DNA from: Fasciolopsis buskii
Taxonomy: Eukaryota > Platyhelminthes > Trematoda > Plagiorchiida > Fasciolidae
Assembly: GCA_008360955.1 (NCBI GenBank)
Contig: LUCM01004891.1
Span: forward strand, 186,001-250,000
Direction: 5' to 3'
DNA: 64,000 bases
Shown here piece by piece: positions 61,615 to 64,000 of this stretch (positions within the stretch are counted from its first letter, which is position 1; each line of letters begins with the position of its first letter). The position numbers and the translations under genes are program-made. The notes beneath the pieces were generated by a model that worked only from the letters and a program-made list of their open reading frames with translations, had not been told where the DNA came from and did no database searches.

Positions 61615-63712
61615 TTCAACCGTATAGATATCCCAAAGCGAAGTTTGCTTCTCTTTGGTAGTTGAATACCGCTAACCTGGGCAGCTTTGTCAATAAGGGA
61701 CTTTGTCATCGTTCACCATTTACGGTTTGGTTGTAACGAAAAACTTGATGGATACATAAATCTACATTGAAATGTTTCATATAAACAGCCTAACGAGACG
61801 CAGTCATTCAATGTCTGACGAAGACATCCAGCTCGAAATGGAGGCAATCTGATCTGCACTACCCGGACTCTGGAAATGAAGATTAAGCCACCCGGGGCAA
61901 TAACCATATTGGGCAGTAAAGAGGCCCTGAATCGGGGAGGTACTCGTCCATAATCGGACTTTGTATCGACTCATCGTCGAGCTAATGCAACTAATCTCAA
62001 GCCAGGTTATTCGGTCTGGTACTCACCACTTAATAACCCTTTCTTCAATCCGTAAAAGGAGACTTCAATAAACTGAAATTCATCATCAGGAGCTACTTAT
62101 CGGACTGTCAAACTGATTCACGAGTTTTGCCCAAGGGAATCAAAGGAATCAGAACTAAAAACCACCGATATCAGTTGACTGAGGCTGCCTCTCACAATGC
62201 ATTTCATAGAACTCCTTCTTTTAACTGTGCCTGGTATGGTCGCCATTCTCTAGCGTTTATTGAAATTGTTCTTGCAAAAGAGAACTTATAGAACTTTTGT
62301 TTGGAAATACATTTTCAAAAATTTGTTCAGTACGTTAAAACCTTATTTCGCCATGACATTCAGTAGATCGTTTGTTATTAGTCCCGAGAACAAGAAATTG
62401 CAACCGATGGCTAAACATGCACGAGAACTAACTAACCACGGGAAACTCTGCAACATTCCTTTCTGAAATTTATTTACTTTGGTTGTTGAAAAATATGTCT
62501 TTGATACCGCGCAATTCTGCACAAGTACCAATCAATGCGGTTTGGTTGAATGCCGGTGAAACGAACCACCTGAGGTATTGAGACGATTAAATGATTCGTA
62601 CATATCTCACAAATCTGAACGTGATTGCTTTTAGCCACTGCGAAATAATGCGTCTTGCAATTAATTGGTAATTTTGGGTTTTAAAAAAAAAATAAAGATC
62701 GGTGAACAACTGCTCTGTTCCCCAAATATCAAACACATTTGTTCACGCGCCATCGCTCAAATAGCTCAGTGAGCAAACCGACTAATGATTAAATAGCTCT
62801 AGTTACGTAAAACATCTTGCAATCGGACTTTCGATTGGGTCATTTTTCCTCCACCGCGCGCTGCCTCATTCGAGGAACATGTTTTATTTCCTCGGTTTCG
62901 ATTATTTGTGTTGGCCTCGATACAAACTTTTGGTTTTCACAAGATTTTCAGTCCTTCACTTGGCATTTAGATGGCACTTGTTTCACCGTTAATCAAATGA
63001 AACTTAATGGACGATGCTACTTCGAATGATGATGAGATGTTTATGATCCAAACCTGCAGCTTAATTACCAAACCCTCATGGAACCCTTTTATAGGCTAGG
63101 GGACCAAAGTGTCATTTAATCCAAGGTGCAAACGCAGACGAACATATCTTAATTTGAGTGTTAAGGGCCTCAGTGTGTGCAAGCACAGAACTGAAAACAG
63201 CCGGCAATGTAAAATCGAGAGAAATAAATGTGAAGCGAGCCCGCCGCTAAAGCCATCCCTTCTGTAAAGTAATCAATTCATTACGATTTTATTGTGGCTG
63301 AAGCACTACTATTAATTCTGCATGTGCAGTGCACATCAGATGGATCCCAGCATCGATAAAGAAATCATTACGAAAGTCAACAAGACCAACCCGAATTCGC
63401 GCAGTCTGAACGGAACGCAAACAAGGAATGATCCACTTTAATGAAAGCACCATATTTCACTGTTCTCTTGGTCAAGCGATCAAAATGCTGCAGTGGATGA
63501 GCTTAGGTAAAATAAGCAAAATGCGTGGAGCCGTTAAGAAAAATTCATGGAACTGGCTGAAACAGTACAACTAGGCCAGGCTAATACACCCAGTTGCTCG
63601 TATTTAATGGTAACGAAAATAGCCAAACTTTGTGGTTCCCGATGAAAAATTAATCTACCAATAGCAACGATGACAGATGTGAATAGTCACAATCGTCACA
63701 CAAAACTAAATA

Positions 63713-63752
63713 AATATAAATATATACATAAGCATATATATATATATATGTA
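63713..63752. repeat. AT/ATAC-rich microsatellite
   Basis: TATA, ATAC and AT repeats near the right edge of the window. No flanking motif is shared with the other AT arrays. Confidence 0.7.
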
Positions 63753-64000
63753 TTAGAGGTTAGAAAGCCTACACTGAGTTTTAAATTTTATTGTGACGTT
63801 TCTATCTAAACTAGGATTTGTTGTCATTGCTGCTTGAGAACAATCATGGGACCAATGCAAAAGCATGTAAATGGTGCTTCACAGAAATCGGGTGAAAAGA
63901 GACAAAAACAAGAAACCATATTGAATCATTTGTTTGCTATGCGTTTTCACCGTAAATATTTGGTAATTTTTGGTCGTTTTCGGATTATTTTTAAGGGAAC

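Larger units (their letters stand above)
60741..64000. other. Downstream non-coding sequence
   Basis: It holds an AATAAA at 61609, a CTGACGA...GAAA segment at 61815-61838 that recalls a hammerhead core without a good stem II, and an AT-rich array at 63713-63752. No gene was recognised on either strand. Confidence 0.6.

Overview
The window is animal nuclear DNA, most probably from a digenean flatworm (trematode). Evidence: roughly 40% GC; one gene stretched over more than 50 kb by long GT-AG introns; and intronic relics of a LINE of the type common in flukes (ENQA.FRPG, WWIGEC.EMEKAAAI, ISPVGRM.DE motifs) and of a Penelope-like element (KVDDTF plus GIY-YIG type endonuclease). The GC content looks too high for Schistosoma, so a Fasciola-, Paragonimus- or opisthorchiid-like species is more likely. 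That placement is inference.

One protein-coding gene dominates, on the + strand. I rebuilt it from exons whose splice sites and phases all agree: 4973-5218, 12836-13107, 15497-15674, 23305-23609, 33693-33851, 34413-34506, 36356-36454, 38895-39185, 40332-40483, 44860-45640, 51091-51242 and 55998-56435. Together they encode about 1,054 residues: three immunoglobulin (Ig) domains, one fibronectin type III (FN3) domain, an acidic juxtamembrane stretch, one transmembrane helix, a basic stop-transfer, and a long Ser/Asn/Pro/Thr-rich cytoplasmic tail ending GCIV. Ig repeats followed by a single FN3 and one transmembrane segment is the nephrin/SNS/Hibris/SYG-2 plan. The 5' part (signal peptide and further Ig domains) lies left of the window.

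The 3' end may be alternative. Two more coding-looking exons (60521-60589 and 60637-60740, with a 47-nt intron between them) fit the reading phase left by the strong donor at 45641, or by a weak donor inside the 55998 exon. They would replace the PDZ-ligand-like C-terminus. The transmembrane exon is phase-symmetric, so skipping it would keep the frame and give a protein with no membrane anchor.

The introns hold mobile and structured DNA. Intron 1 (5219-12835) contains a Penelope-like element whose 5' half is inverted against its 3' half. Introns 4 and 9 (23610-33692 and 40484-44859) contain two antisense LINE copies sharing a 977-bp block with 13 hand-counted differences. Intron 9 also carries a 100-nt run of four hairpins set between two AT-dinucleotide arrays. 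A GATA-type microsatellite lies in intron 3. A tRNA-derived SINE-like segment and a decayed hammerhead-like motif lie upstream of the first exon. I saw no tRNA or rRNA gene, CRISPR array, operon or other prokaryotic feature, and no second gene I would call with confidence.
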